Shown: positions 6,671 to 16,166 of the stretch, one piece after another
How positions within the stretch are numbered: the stretch's first letter is position 1
How the letters are laid out: each line of letters opens with the position of its first letter
NCBI RefSeq assembly: GCF_000186265.1
Contig: NC_014934.1
Location: 3,844,001 to 3,908,000, forward strand
Length of the DNA: 64,000 bases
Source of the DNA: Cellulophaga algicola DSM 14237
GTDB taxonomy: Bacteria > Bacteroidota > Bacteroidia > Flavobacteriales > Flavobacteriaceae
Direction of reading: 5' to 3'
Notes under the pieces: generated by a model
Database searches by the model: none
What the model saw: only the letters and a program-made list of their open reading frames with translations
What the model was told of the DNA's origin: nothing
Program-made: the position numbers and the translations under genes

Positions 6671-9202
6671 TTAATCATTTAATTTTTTATCAGTATTTAT
6701 GGTAGACTTTCCTACTGATAACATATTGGCAAATAATTTATAAGCACCTGTTACACCAGCCGGTAATTCTCTAAAGAAACTAAGTCCTGTATAAATATAA
6801 GTTCCTTTTCCGTAAGGAGCGACAAGTAAGCTTCCTTTTTTTTCTGATTCTCCCTCATCATGCATTCCTAAGATAGGGGTAAATGCTTTATCCCAGGCCT
6901 TTGGGAAGTATAATCCCCTTTCTTGAATCCAACCATTAAAATCGTCATTAGTTATTTTATTTGGAAAATTCAATAAAGAATGTTTTTTAGCTAAAATAGT
7001 TACCACAGCATTTTCATCAGTAACACGGTCATTAGACAAGGTTAGGTCAAAAGGGGCAATGTTTTCAAATTGCTCATCCCACCTACCAGCAGTATTGTAT
7101 TGCACAATCATGGTACCACCATTTTTTACGTAATCTAAAAGATTTTTTTGTTTAAATTTTAATTCAGGCAGTACGTTGTAAGCTCTTATACCCATAACAA
7201 TGGCATCATATTTTTTTAGGGATGCATTTGAAATAGTTGCGGGATCTATCTTATGCACAGTATACCCTATTTGTTCTAAACTTTCAGGAACATTATCTCC
7301 AGCACCTACAATATAACCTATATGTTGTCCTGCTTTTTGAATGTTTAAGCGTACCACCTTTGTTTCTGATGGCATTAATACCGTTTGCTGCGGAATGTGA
7401 TCGTAGTTTATCGTGATTAATTCTCTAGCAATTTCCTGACCATTTATTTTTACAACGGGAGTAATATAACTTTCATCTTGATTTGAAGGCGGAGTGACAG
7501 TAAAAATAAGCGTCTGTGCATCATTCTTTTTAGCGATAGTAAAAGCTTGTGTAGGATTGTCAATTGTCCAACCTATTGCATGTGCTAAGGTTACACTTCC
7601 TTCTGCCGCATCTTTATGTGCTTTTACAAGTACAGTTATTTGCTTTGGAGTTCCATCAGCAAAAATTAAGACCTTATCTTTTATAGCGGCGGTAGCGGCA
7701 GGAACTATTTCAAAAGGTTGGTATAATTCTCCTTTATCGGGTTTAGAGTATCTGTAAATTACAGGTTTTTTTATAGTAATGATTTCTCCCTCAATGTTTA
7801 AAGTAAAATAAACATGAAAAGGTCTAGGGGTTTCTGGCTTACCAATTAGTTCTTGGTCTTTTATCGTATAGGTTCCAAGTGTTCCTTTTTCATTTAACCA
7901 ATAAGGATTCGTATAATTTTCAGATGCAGGTACATTCAATACTAATGTATTTTTGTATTCAACATTATTTTTCAGTGGCGTACCATCAATGACCACTTCA
8001 TCAGGATTTAGCTCTAGTGCTTGTAATTGCATACTAACAGTACTTCTATTGATAGCTTCGATAGCGATGTCAATACTTTCTCCAGGAACGGCAGAAGCAG
8101 CAGTTGCAGAGGCTTCCAAATAAAGACCAGTGACAGCTTCAATAATGGCTAATAATTCTTTTTCTTTATCTTCTTTCCAATCTTTGTCTTTGCTGTTTTG
8201 AAGTAATTTATAAGCTTTAATTAATTCTGGAAGATGGGCAGAAGGATTTTTAAAATTGAAATTTTCTTGAACCTTGTAAAGTATATCTCCGATGGCTTTA
8301 CCACCGTCTATACGACTCCATGTTGTATTAATTCCGTCAAAAAGATTGGTTTTGTCTTCTGGTAAATCTCCTTTTAAAAGTTCTATATATTCTGTTTCTG
8401 AGCCTCTAGAAGTAAGTCTTCCAAAACCTTGACACAAATGTTGACTTCTTGCAACATCTGCTATTTCGTTATTGGAGAGCCCTAAATTAGGGTAATATAT
8501 ACCTGTATCTACACTTAATAAATTTGTTTTATCCGCTTCATCAAATTTTTCTTGACTTCCGTAAAACCACCAAGACGTATTAAAAAACAAACGCTTTGGT
8601 TGCCATGTACTTGTTTGTGAAAGTTGTTCGGGGTAACTAGTTGCGCTGCCTGCTAAATCAAAGGCTTCAAAACTTAACATTGCCGAAGAAGTGTGGTGTC
8701 CGTGTGTGCTTCCTGGAGATCTGTGATCAAATCGATTTACAATTACATCTGGTTTAAAATTTCTAATGACCCAAACAACATCGCTTAAAACAAGATCTCT
8801 ATCCCATATTTTAAGGGTTTCATTAGGATGTTTAGAATATCCAAAATCTTTAGCTCGAGTAAAAAACTGACTTCCGCCATCAACATTTCTAGCGGCTAAT
8901 AACTCTTGCGTTCGTAATACACCTAATAATTCTGATAATTCTGTACCTATTAAATTCTGCCCACCATCACCTCTTGTAAGAGATAAATAGGCCGTTTTGG
9001 CCTTTACATTATTTGATAAATAAGAGATTAACCGTGTGTTTTCATCATCAGGATGGGCAGCTAAGTATAAAGCCTTTCCTAAGAAGTTTAATTTTTCAAG
9101 AGAATGGTAAATATCTGAAGAAGAACTTTTCTTCGGTGCTTGAGCAAATGTGAAATTTGATAATAGTAGAACTGATGCAAACAACGTGGTTATTTTGCGC
9201 AT
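6671..9202 (-). CDS. Secreted PIG-L family deacetylase
   Basis: An 843-aa exported zinc-dependent deacetylase. The zinc motif AHPDDE is at residues 49-54 and the distal HGHHTSS completes the PIG-L (LmbE-like) active site, which removes acetyl groups from GlcNAc-type substrates. The long C-terminal part has beta-rich NPCBM/immunoglobulin-like and glutamine-amidotransferase-like segments (YDAIVMGIRAYN, GGTMIVQYN). I chose the ATG at 9202 because it begins a clean signal peptide (MRKITTLFASVLLLSNFTFA); the upstream GTG at 9229 lies almost on the -7 element of the promoter at 9231-9262. It is the first gene of the operon with the 33-aa peptide and symporter, suggesting periplasmic trimming of an imported sugar derivative. 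Confidence 0.9.
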   Translation of the reverse strand: MRKITTLFASVLLLSNFTFAQAPKKSSSSDIYHSLEKLNFLGKALYLAAHPDDENTRLISYLSNNVKAKTAYLSLTRGDGGQNLIGTELSELLGVLRTQELLAARNVDGGSQFFTRAKDFGYSKHPNETLKIWDRDLVLSDVVWVIRNFKPDVIVNRFDHRSPGSTHGHHTSSAMLSFEAFDLAGSATSYPEQLSQTSTWQPKRLFFNTSWWFYGSQEKFDEADKTNLLSVDTGIYYPNLGLSNNEIADVARSQHLCQGFGRLTSRGSETEYIELLKGDLPEDKTNLFDGINTTWSRIDGGKAIGDILYKVQENFNFKNPSAHLPELIKAYKLLQNSKDKDWKEDKEKELLAIIEAVTGLYLEASATAASAVPGESIDIAIEAINRSTVSMQLQALELNPDEVVIDGTPLKNNVEYKNTLVLNVPASENYTNPYWLNEKGTLGTYTIKDQELIGKPETPRPFHVYFTLNIEGEIITIKKPVIYRYSKPDKGELYQPFEIVPAATAAIKDKVLIFADGTPKQITVLVKAHKDAAEGSVTLAHAIGWTIDNPTQAFTIAKKNDAQTLIFTVTPPSNQDESYITPVVKINGQEIARELITINYDHIPQQTVLMPSETKVVRLNIQKAGQHIGYIVGAGDNVPESLEQIGYTVHKIDPATISNASLKKYDAIVMGIRAYNVLPELKFKQKNLLDYVKNGGTMIVQYNTAGRWDEQFENIAPFDLTLSNDRVTDENAVVTILAKKHSLLNFPNKITNDDFNGWIQERGLYFPKAWDKAFTPILGMHDEGESEKKGSLLVAPYGKGTYIYTGLSFFRELPAGVTGAYKLFANMLSVGKSTINTDKKLND

Positions 9203-9230
9203 ATATTGATTGTTGAATTTAGTTGGCACT

Positions 9231-9262
9231 CAAATATAGAAAGATTAACTGCTAGAGTGCAA
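9231..9262 (-). promoter_or_regulatory. Promoter of the PIG-L / peptide / symporter operon
   Basis: On the minus strand TTG (complement of 9260-9262) and TATATTTG (complement of 9231-9238) are separated by 21 bp, within the 17-23 bp range of flavobacterial housekeeping promoters. Initiation near 9224 supports the ATG at 9202. Confidence 0.65.
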
Positions 9263-9290
9263 TTTTTTAAAACTTCTTTAACAGGGTTAA

Positions 9291-9842
9291 TTACAAATCC
9301 TGAGTATCTTCATTATAGGTTTGTACTAAGGCAACCCCTTTTTGTAATACTAAGCTATTAGGGTACGTTAATATTTCTCCATTTCTTCGTCTTAAATGTA
9401 AATGGAAGGCACGGATATCTTCGATTACAAAGGTTTCTTCTCCATTTTCATCTGTTTTATGAATTTCCTTGTCAAAAATACGGATGGTGTTTCCAATTTT
9501 AAACGGGTACGAAAAGAAGATGATTACCCCAGCAGTAATATTACTTAAAATAGACCACTGTGCAAATAAAGCAACACCAATTACGGCAAAAATTGACGCC
9601 AGTAATGCGCCTAAATCTTTGAAGTTAACACTCCATATTAACGTTAACACTGCTACAGATATAATGGTTAAAGCAATAGAAATGTATTTGATGATTAAGT
9701 TGGTTCTAACCTTGTTAAAATCGCCTAGTTTCGCTACTTTTTTTACAGCTTTTGTGAAGACAAATTTTAAAATTAAGACCACCATAAAGGTGATTAAAGA
9801 TCTTAGAAATTCTTCTTGATGGTGAATAAAAAAAGTTGTCAT
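9291..9842 (-). CDS. Small mechanosensitive channel (MscS family)
   Basis: A 183-aa membrane protein with three N-terminal membrane spans and the MscS pore/beta domain: the Gly/Ala-rich pore helix (GALLASIFAVIGVALFAQW), the ITAGVIIFFSYPFKIGNTI junction and a beta domain ending GEILTYPNSLVLQKGV. It should open on membrane tension to release solutes under hypo-osmotic shock. It is shorter than E. coli MscS (286 aa), lacking most of the C-terminal vestibule, as is common in this lineage. It ends the five-gene minus-strand operon with a 3-bp gap to the lipoprotein gene. Confidence 0.88.
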   Translation of the reverse strand: MTTFFIHHQEEFLRSLITFMVVLILKFVFTKAVKKVAKLGDFNKVRTNLIIKYISIALTIISVAVLTLIWSVNFKDLGALLASIFAVIGVALFAQWSILSNITAGVIIFFSYPFKIGNTIRIFDKEIHKTDENGEETFVIEDIRAFHLHLRRRNGEILTYPNSLVLQKGVALVQTYNEDTQDL

Positions 9843-9845
9843 AAA

Positions 9846-10796
9846 TTATAATCCTAAACTATCGCGCAAAAATAAGTCACTATTCTTATTTTGTTGCCAA
9901 TATGGTGTTATAATTGTCTTATTTTTAATAGCTGTTGTTGTTAATGATTTTGCTTTATTCCCGTAGCCGCTAATATAAGTTTCCGACCACCCTTCTATGG
10001 TGTGTGGAAACGCTTTTGTGAAGTCAATTTTAAGAGTGCGTTCTAATTCTGGATACGTTAATGTGTACGTTTGTAACGTGTCATTTTTAGCTTCTAGACT
10101 CAGAGTAGCAGGATATGCTTTTGGTGTTTTGTGTGTTTGTCTGATGTATTCCAAAGAAGGAATTACGTCATAAGATCCTACAGGTAAATTTTCCGGGTTT
10201 ATTCTAATTTTATTCCAGAGTTCATTTTCAAGAATTGTTTTTTCTAAACTGAATTCTTGATCTGCTTCACTTTCAAAATAAGAATGCGATACAAGCTCAA
10301 ATTGTTCTCTGTTATTTAATTGTGCATAGATGTGTCCGCACCATTCTTGAGCAGAAAAAGATAACTTTACTGCGTGTGTATCGTCTTGAACAGGATAAAA
10401 ACTACTCGTCATTAAGGAATATGGATAGATTCCTGTAATATAGTTTTTAACGCTGTTCAGTTTTAAAACAGGAATATTGGTAGGATTGCTACCATCTGCT
10501 TTTACTTGTTTATCTGCTAAAAAAGGTTCGGTTACATAAATTAAAACAGCATTACCACCTCGCATTTCGCCATACCTAGCTTGGTCTAATTTATATGAAG
10601 TAATTTCGGCATTCCCTGAATACCAATACGTTTTAAATTCTGCAGATAAATTTTTCTTAGTTTTTGTGCTAGCTTTTTCTGCTGTAGTGGTCTGCTCAGG
10701 CTTTTCTTTTTTCTCACTTTGGGCGCAAGATTCTAAACTAATAACACTTAGCGAGAAAATAATTAGTAAGAACTCAAATTTCATCCACTTCATCAT
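9846..10796 (-). CDS. Conserved flavobacterial lipoprotein next to maf
   Basis: A 316-aa protein with a lipoprotein signal: KFEFLLIIFSLSVIS followed by the lipobox LESC and then a charged linker (EKKEKPEQTTT). The mature domain is beta-rich without a motif I can name. Similar proteins in this family of bacteria are sometimes labelled septum formation inhibitor Maf purely through proximity; the sequence has no Maf motif. ATG codons at 10796 and 10793, and one at 10784, are all possible; a TTG at 10805 is less likely. It lies 37 bp after maf and 3 bp before the MscS gene, suggesting an envelope role. Confidence 0.75.
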   Translation of the reverse strand: MMKWMKFEFLLIIFSLSVISLESCAQSEKKEKPEQTTTAEKASTKTKKNLSAEFKTYWYSGNAEITSYKLDQARYGEMRGGNAVLIYVTEPFLADKQVKADGSNPTNIPVLKLNSVKNYITGIYPYSLMTSSFYPVQDDTHAVKLSFSAQEWCGHIYAQLNNREQFELVSHSYFESEADQEFSLEKTILENELWNKIRINPENLPVGSYDVIPSLEYIRQTHKTPKAYPATLSLEAKNDTLQTYTLTYPELERTLKIDFTKAFPHTIEGWSETYISGYGNKAKSLTTTAIKNKTIITPYWQQNKNSDLFLRDSLGL

Positions 10797-10833
10797 AACG
10801 TTCAATATTTATTTTAAAATTAAAGAAATAAGC

Positions 10834-11421
10834 TTAGTTAACCATATCCATAAGCATTTTATGTACTAAATGCGTAGGTAAGCCAACGACATTGGCATGA
10901 GAACCTTTAATCTCTTCTATGCCAATAAGGCCTATCCATTCTTGAATACCATAACCTCCCGCTTTATCAAAAGGTTTGTAAGTATTTATGTAATACCAAA
11001 TTTCTTCGTCGCTTAACTCTTTAAATCTTACAAGGGTGGTGCTATTTACTACTTCTTGCTTTACTGCGGTGGTAAAACAAACAGAAGTAATAACCTCGTG
11101 CCAATCATTAGACATTTTTCGTAGCATTTGGTACGCTTCCTCTGCATTTTCTGGTTTGGCTAGAGATTCGTCTTTATACCATACCACAGTATCAGAAGTA
11201 ATAACCACGTCATTTTTATTCAGTGTTTCTTTAAATTTTGATGCTTTTAATACCGCTAAATAATCAGGGATTTCACTCCCTTTTAAATGTTCGGGATAAA
11301 CCTCTTCTACAGGTCTTACATCGATAGAAACTTTTAAGTCAAGTTCTTCAAAGAATTTTTTTCTTCTAGGAGATCCTGACGCTAAAATTATAGTAAGGCT
11401 TTTTAATTTTTCGTTCCACAT
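10834..11421 (-). CDS. maf: Maf family nucleoside triphosphate pyrophosphatase
   Basis: A 195-aa cytosolic enzyme with the signature LASGSPRR at residues 13-20, the TSDTVV catalytic-acid strand, and the conserved KPFDKAGGYGIQ and GSHANVVGLP segments. Maf proteins hydrolyse dTTP/UTP or modified nucleotides to the monophosphate and pyrophosphate, preventing their incorporation. The KAGGYGIQ form fits the YhdE-like dTTP/UTP pyrophosphatase branch, but substrate is inferred. It is 3 bp downstream of kdsC in the operon. Confidence 0.93.
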   Translation of the reverse strand: MWNEKLKSLTIILASGSPRRKKFFEELDLKVSIDVRPVEEVYPEHLKGSEIPDYLAVLKASKFKETLNKNDVVITSDTVVWYKDESLAKPENAEEAYQMLRKMSNDWHEVITSVCFTTAVKQEVVNSTTLVRFKELSDEEIWYYINTYKPFDKAGGYGIQEWIGLIGIEEIKGSHANVVGLPTHLVHKMLMDMVN

Positions 11422-11424
11422 AGG

Positions 11425-11952
11425 TTATGCATTATAAGCATCAAAATTTTCATACCAATCTCCACGAACTTTTAAAACTTGTTCGATAACATCACGTACA
11501 CAGCCATTACCACCGGCTTTATGTGAAATATAGCTAGAAATAGCTTTTACTTCTGGCGTAGCATCTTGTGGACATGTAGCTAGGCCTACTTTTTTCATTG
11601 GAGGAATATCGGGTAGGTCATCACCCATGTATAAAACATGTTCAGGTAAAAGACTATTGTTGTTTAAATAGTCATTTAGAATTTCAATTTTTTGATGCGC
11701 TCCTAAGTGAATATCTTTAACGCCTAAAGAGATCATGCGTTGGCGAACCCCTTCATTTGTACCGCCAGAAATAATGCACACATTGTAGCCTTTATTTAAT
11801 GCCGTTTTTAATGCGTACCCATCTTTTACGTCCATGGTTCTAAGCATTTCACCCTCGGTAGTTATTAGTAACTTACCATCCGTAAAAACACCATCAACAT
11901 CAAAAACAAATGTGGTAATATTTTTCAGGTACTCTTTATAACTTTTTTCCAT
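11425..11952 (-). CDS. kdsC: KdsC-like HAD phosphatase (KDO 8-phosphate phosphatase)
   Basis: A 175-aa HAD-IIIA hydrolase of the cap-less KdsC type. Motif I is FVFDVDGVFTDG (nucleophile Asp18, acid Asp20), motif II IISGGTN and motif III LYMGDDLPDIPPM. KdsC removes phosphate from KDO 8-phosphate during lipid A inner-core synthesis. KdsA or KdsB are not in this window, so specificity rests on family resemblance. Its start overlaps the end of the DUF2520 gene by 17 bp. Confidence 0.88.
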   Translation of the reverse strand: MEKSYKEYLKNITTFVFDVDGVFTDGKLLITTEGEMLRTMDVKDGYALKTALNKGYNVCIISGGTNEGVRQRMISLGVKDIHLGAHQKIEILNDYLNNNSLLPEHVLYMGDDLPDIPPMKKVGLATCPQDATPEVKAISSYISHKAGGNGCVRDVIEQVLKVRGDWYENFDAYNA

Positions 11953-12700
11953 ATTTTTTTTGAATTGATTCGCTTAGTAATTTATAAATCTGTTTTTTAT
12001 CTTTAGTCTTTAATTGCTCTAAATGACGCTGCATAGTAGCTACATCATTGCGTCTTGCAGGACCCGTTTGTGCTTCTTTTGGTTTTAGAGTCAGAATTTT
12101 AGCAGATGTTTCTTTAATTAAAGGCTCTAGAATTTCAAAAGGTACTTTGTGATCATCACAGATTTCGTTTCCTATGGTGTACATATAATTTGTGAAATTA
12201 TTTACGAAAACAGCCGCCAAATGTAAATGACTTCTTTGTTCCGTAGAAATTTGATATACCTTGTCAGAAATAGTTTCTGCAAGAAAAGAAAGTGTTTTTA
12301 AATTATCTTCATTTTCAGCTTCTATACAAATTGGTATAGGTCTAAAATCTACTTTTTTACCTTTTGTAAAAGTCTGTAAAGGGTAAAATACGCCATAGTT
12401 TTTACAAGTGTTTAATGCGTTTATAGAAACACTGCCAGAGGTGTGCACAACCAAACCAGTAACATGTTTTAATTTAGAAGAAACTTCAGGGATAGCATCA
12501 TCACTTACCGCAATAATGTATACATCTGCTTTTTTGAGTGTGTCGCTCAAAAGGCAGGTCTCGGTTTTCTGACTAAAATAGTGTAGGGATTCATTACGTC
12601 TTCCTACAACTTGTAAAACATTAAGCATGTCATATTGCAGGAATGTATCAAAAAAATGCGTTGCAATATTTCCAGTACCAATAAGAACAATTGAAATCAT
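11936..12700 (-). CDS. Rossmann/DUF2520 domain oxidoreductase-like protein
   Basis: A 254-aa protein from the ATG at 12700, with an N-terminal Rossmann motif IVLIGTGNIATHF and the two-domain layout of pyrroline-5-carboxylate reductase-like DUF2520 proteins (YIIAVSDDAIPEV, VVHTSGSVSI, RSHLHLAAVFVNNFTNYMY, GPARRND). The substrate is not known to me. An ATG 24 bp upstream (12724) would place eight residues before the dinucleotide-binding strand, so I prefer the internal one. It is the first gene of the DUF2520-kdsC-maf-lipoprotein-mscS operon. Confidence 0.85.
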   Translation of the reverse strand: MISIVLIGTGNIATHFFDTFLQYDMLNVLQVVGRRNESLHYFSQKTETCLLSDTLKKADVYIIAVSDDAIPEVSSKLKHVTGLVVHTSGSVSINALNTCKNYGVFYPLQTFTKGKKVDFRPIPICIEAENEDNLKTLSFLAETISDKVYQISTEQRSHLHLAAVFVNNFTNYMYTIGNEICDDHKVPFEILEPLIKETSAKILTLKPKEAQTGPARRNDVATMQRHLEQLKTKDKKQIYKLLSESIQKKYGKKL

Positions 12701-12874
12701 ACCCAAAAGTACTAATTTTCGCAAAATTGCTCTAGAAATATGAGACTTCTTCGTTTTATTTACAATTTTAGAGAATATAGCATATTGAGGCTGAATCCTT
12801 TCAGAAAGAATTGCTGTAGAAATTATAAGAAATAATTAACATCTTAAAGCAGTTATTTGCAATAGCTAGGTTTT

Positions 12875-12902
12875 CTTTTAGTACTAAAAGGGCGTACTTT
12901 TG
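12875..12902 (+). promoter_or_regulatory. Palindromic operator overlapping the ccsBA promoter
   Basis: A perfect 16-bp palindrome, CTTTTAGTACTAAAAG, occupies 12875-12890, four bases before a consensus -7 element TACTTTTG at 12895-12902. No good TTG is found 17-23 bp upstream of the -7 element, so this promoter may need an activator, or the palindrome may be a repressor site. The leader to the ATG would be about 20 nt. Confidence 0.6.
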
Positions 12903-12930
12903 TAGACCAAAACTCAATTGGTTATTATCC

Positions 12931-15900
12931 ATGAAAGCACTTCTTCAAAAGTTTTTTTTCTCTACCAGATTAATGTCCGTTTTATTTATTGCATTTGCTA
13001 TCTCTATGGGGATAGGAACTTTTATAGAAAGTTGGTATAGTACAGATACCGCTCGTATTTACATCTACAATACCACGTGGTTTGAGGCTATAATGGTATT
13101 TTTTGTAATCAATTTTTCAGGTAATGTTTTCAGATATCGATTGTTAAGAATAGAAAAGTGGCCCGTACTATTGCTTCATTTATCTTGGATTTTAATTATT
13201 ATAGGGGCTTTCGTTACACGATACATAAGTTTTGAGGGAATGATGCCTATTCGTGAAGGGCAAACTGAAAAAGTTTTCTATTCTGATAAAACATATTTGA
13301 GTGCTACTATTGATGGAGATATTGATGGAGAACGCTTGCGCAAACCTCTTGAAGATGATCTTATAGTAACTCCAGAAGGTATAAAATCTAGTTTGCCTTG
13401 GAAAATGGATTTTAACGGTCAGCCTTTTAAAATTTCATTCGTAGAATTTATAAAAGGAGCAGAAGAAGGGTTGTTGCCTGATGAGAAGGGAAATGAATAT
13501 TTAAAAATTGTAGAAGCTGGTGATGGTGAACGTCATGATCATTATCTAGAAAGCGGGCAAGTGGCAAGCATTCATAATGTATTATTTGCTCTAAATAAAC
13601 CAACAGATGGCGCTATAAATATTATGCTTACCAATGGGGAGTACCAAATAAAATCTCCTTTTGAAGGCGATTTTATGCGTATGGCAGATCAATTTAAAGG
13701 AACCCTTTTAAAAGATAGCCTACAAACCTTACAACTACGCTCTTTATACAATACAGCAGGAATGCAATTTGTAATTCCTGATCCAATAATGAAAGGTTCT
13801 TACGGAATTATAAAAGTTCCAGAAGCAGAAGTAACTGAAAAAACAAGAGATGCCATTGTTGTAGAAATAGAAACAAAAGGAGAGAAGATACAACAGACCT
13901 TACTTGGCGGTAAGGGTTCTGCTAATTATTCTGATAAAGTTACTATTGGCGGGCTAGATTTTTCCTTACGTTATGGGTCTAAAGTCTATGAATTGCCCTT
14001 CGGAATTAAATTAAACGACTTTATAGCCGAAAAATATCCAGGAACAGAAAGAGGATTCTCTTCTTTTATGAGTAAAGTTACTATTGAAGACGAACGCCCA
14101 TTTGATTATGATATTTATATGAATCACGTTTTAGACCACCAAGGATATCGTTTTTTTCAAGCAAATTTTGATCCAGATGAAAAGGGAACAGGACTTTCTG
14201 TAAACCATGATTTCTGGGGAACATGGATTACATACATTGGTTACTTTCTTCTGTATAGTGGATTAATGGGAATTATGTTTTTTGGCCAAACACGCTTTAA
14301 AGATTTAACGGCTTCCTTAAAAAAGTTGAATGCGAAAAAAATAGCTTCAACAATTGTATTGTTTATCGGGTTAAGCTTTAGTGTCTCTGCTCAATCTGGT
14401 CACACCGATGACGATGGTCATGGGCATAATGCAGCACCTACAGCACAGCAAATAGATTCTATGATGCAAGAAACCATTGTATCTAAAGAGCATGCTTCGC
14501 ATTTTGGGAAACTAGTAATCCAAGATGATGGTGGGCGTATGAAACCTATAAATACCTACTCTTCTGAGTTGTTACGAAAACTTAGTTTTAAGGATAAATT
14601 TAATGACTTAAATTCAGATCAGGTATTGCTATCCATGATGTTAAACCCTTCTATTTGGTACAATACTGAGTTTATAGCCTTAGATAAGAAGGGTGTAAAT
14701 GATAGTATTAGAAAAATTATAGAAATACCAAGTGATCAGCGTTACGTAAAAGCAACAGATTTCTTTGATGCAAACGGACAAACTAAATTTGAGCCTTTTT
14801 TAGATGATGCTTTTAATACTACAAACCCTAATAAGTTTCAATCAGATATAAAAGACACCTATTTGCGATTGGGCTTATTAAACCGAGCTTTAGGGGGAGA
14901 TATCATTAAAGTTTTTCCTTTATTAGATGATGAAAATAACAAATGGATTTCTGCTGTAGAATTCCGTTCTGGCAAATATCAAGTGAGTGATACGTTATAC
15001 GGTAACTTTATCAGTAATGCTTTGCCTTTTTATTTAATGACTCTGAAAACGGCAATAGCGACTAAAGATTATACGCAAGCAGATAAATTACTTCAAGCTT
15101 TTAAACAAAACCAAAAGAACCATGGGGCAGCGGTGTTGCCTTCAGAGAATAAGGTGAATGCAGAAGTTTTTTATAATAAAGCAGATATTTTCAATAAACT
15201 ATATAAGTATTATGCCTTAGCGGGTATCATCATGTTCTTTCTTTTAATTTTTCAAATATTTAAAGATAGAAAAGGACTTAGAATTGGAGTGACAACGTTT
15301 AAAGTTGTTATTTGGATGTTATTTGTTTTTCATACTGCGGGGCTTATCTTGCGATGGTATGTTTCTGGGCATGCACCATGGAGTGATACTTATGAAAGTA
15401 TTTTGTATGTAGCATGGGCAACTATGGGTATTGGTTTAGGTTTTAGTAGCCGAAGTAATTTGACCATTGCATCTACAGCTTTTGTTACTTCAATGTTATT
15501 ATGGGTAGCACATATGAACTGGATAGACCCTGCTGTTGCAAATTTACAGCCCGTATTAGATAGTTATTGGTTAATGATCCATGTAGCTGTAATTGTAGGG
15601 AGTTATGGCCCGCTTACTGTAGGGATGATTCTTGGAGTAGTTGGTTTAGTTTTGATTTTGATGACTAACGAAAAAAATAAAAAAAGGATAGAATACAGCC
15701 TTAAAGAAATTACGATAGTTAATGAGATTGCTTTAATTACAGGATTGGTAATGTTAACCATCGGAAACTTTTTAGGAGGGCAATGGGCCAATGAGAGTTG
15801 GGGGCGTTACTGGGGTTGGGATCCTAAAGAAACTTGGGCTTTAATTTCAATTATGGTATATGCATTTGTAATACATATGCGCTTAGTGCCTGGTTTGCGA

Positions 15901-16113
15901 AGTAGATGGTTGTTTAACTTTATGAGTGTTGTAGCCTTTGCAAGTATTATGATGACTTATTTTGGCGTAAACTTTTATTTAGCAGGTTTACATAGTTATG
16001 CAAGTGGTGCGCAAGTAATTACACCAACTTTTGTTTATTATACCATAGCAGCGGTTTCTCTGTTAGGCGGATTAAGTTTTTGGAAATATAAAAAGTACTA
16101 TTCTAAAAAATAA
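12931..16113 (+). CDS. ccsBA: ResB-CcsA fusion, cytochrome c synthase
   Basis: A 1060-aa membrane protein joining two halves of the system II cytochrome c synthase, which carries haem to the periplasm and attaches it to apocytochromes. Residues 1-470 are ResB/Ccs1-like, with membrane spans near the N-terminus and around residues 430-450. A signal-like hydrophobic stretch leads into a His/Asp-rich linker (HTDDDGHGHN, about residues 491-500). From about 755 on, the CcsA part has eight hydrophobic spans and the haem-handling WWD motif (WGRYWGWDPKETW, about 955-967) with flanking His residues. The fused form is usual in Bacteroidota. It is first in a plus-strand run and has its own promoter at 12875-12902. 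Confidence 0.94.
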   Translation: MKALLQKFFFSTRLMSVLFIAFAISMGIGTFIESWYSTDTARIYIYNTTWFEAIMVFFVINFSGNVFRYRLLRIEKWPVLLLHLSWILIIIGAFVTRYISFEGMMPIREGQTEKVFYSDKTYLSATIDGDIDGERLRKPLEDDLIVTPEGIKSSLPWKMDFNGQPFKISFVEFIKGAEEGLLPDEKGNEYLKIVEAGDGERHDHYLESGQVASIHNVLFALNKPTDGAINIMLTNGEYQIKSPFEGDFMRMADQFKGTLLKDSLQTLQLRSLYNTAGMQFVIPDPIMKGSYGIIKVPEAEVTEKTRDAIVVEIETKGEKIQQTLLGGKGSANYSDKVTIGGLDFSLRYGSKVYELPFGIKLNDFIAEKYPGTERGFSSFMSKVTIEDERPFDYDIYMNHVLDHQGYRFFQANFDPDEKGTGLSVNHDFWGTWITYIGYFLLYSGLMGIMFFGQTRFKDLTASLKKLNAKKIASTIVLFIGLSFSVSAQSGHTDDDGHGHNAAPTAQQIDSMMQETIVSKEHASHFGKLVIQDDGGRMKPINTYSSELLRKLSFKDKFNDLNSDQVLLSMMLNPSIWYNTEFIALDKKGVNDSIRKIIEIPSDQRYVKATDFFDANGQTKFEPFLDDAFNTTNPNKFQSDIKDTYLRLGLLNRALGGDIIKVFPLLDDENNKWISAVEFRSGKYQVSDTLYGNFISNALPFYLMTLKTAIATKDYTQADKLLQAFKQNQKNHGAAVLPSENKVNAEVFYNKADIFNKLYKYYALAGIIMFFLLIFQIFKDRKGLRIGVTTFKVVIWMLFVFHTAGLILRWYVSGHAPWSDTYESILYVAWATMGIGLGFSSRSNLTIASTAFVTSMLLWVAHMNWIDPAVANLQPVLDSYWLMIHVAVIVGSYGPLTVGMILGVVGLVLILMTNEKNKKRIEYSLKEITIVNEIALITGLVMLTIGNFLGGQWANESWGRYWGWDPKETWALISIMVYAFVIHMRLVPGLRSRWLFNFMSVVAFASIMMTYFGVNFYLAGLHSYASGAQVITPTFVYYTIAAVSLLGGLSFWKYKKYYSKK

Positions 16114-16166
16114 AAAAAACTAACTAAATTAGTGACCTTTAATTAATATAAGATACTACAGCAATT

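Noticed and set aside
9203-9229. GTG start adding nine residues to the PIG-L deacetylase
   Set aside because: It lies next to the -7 element of the promoter and before a complete signal peptide; ATG 9202 is better.
9846-10796. Annotation of the lipoprotein gene as a Maf septum inhibitor
   Set aside because: The true Maf motif (LASGSPRR) is in the neighbouring gene; this protein has only a lipobox and a beta-rich domain.
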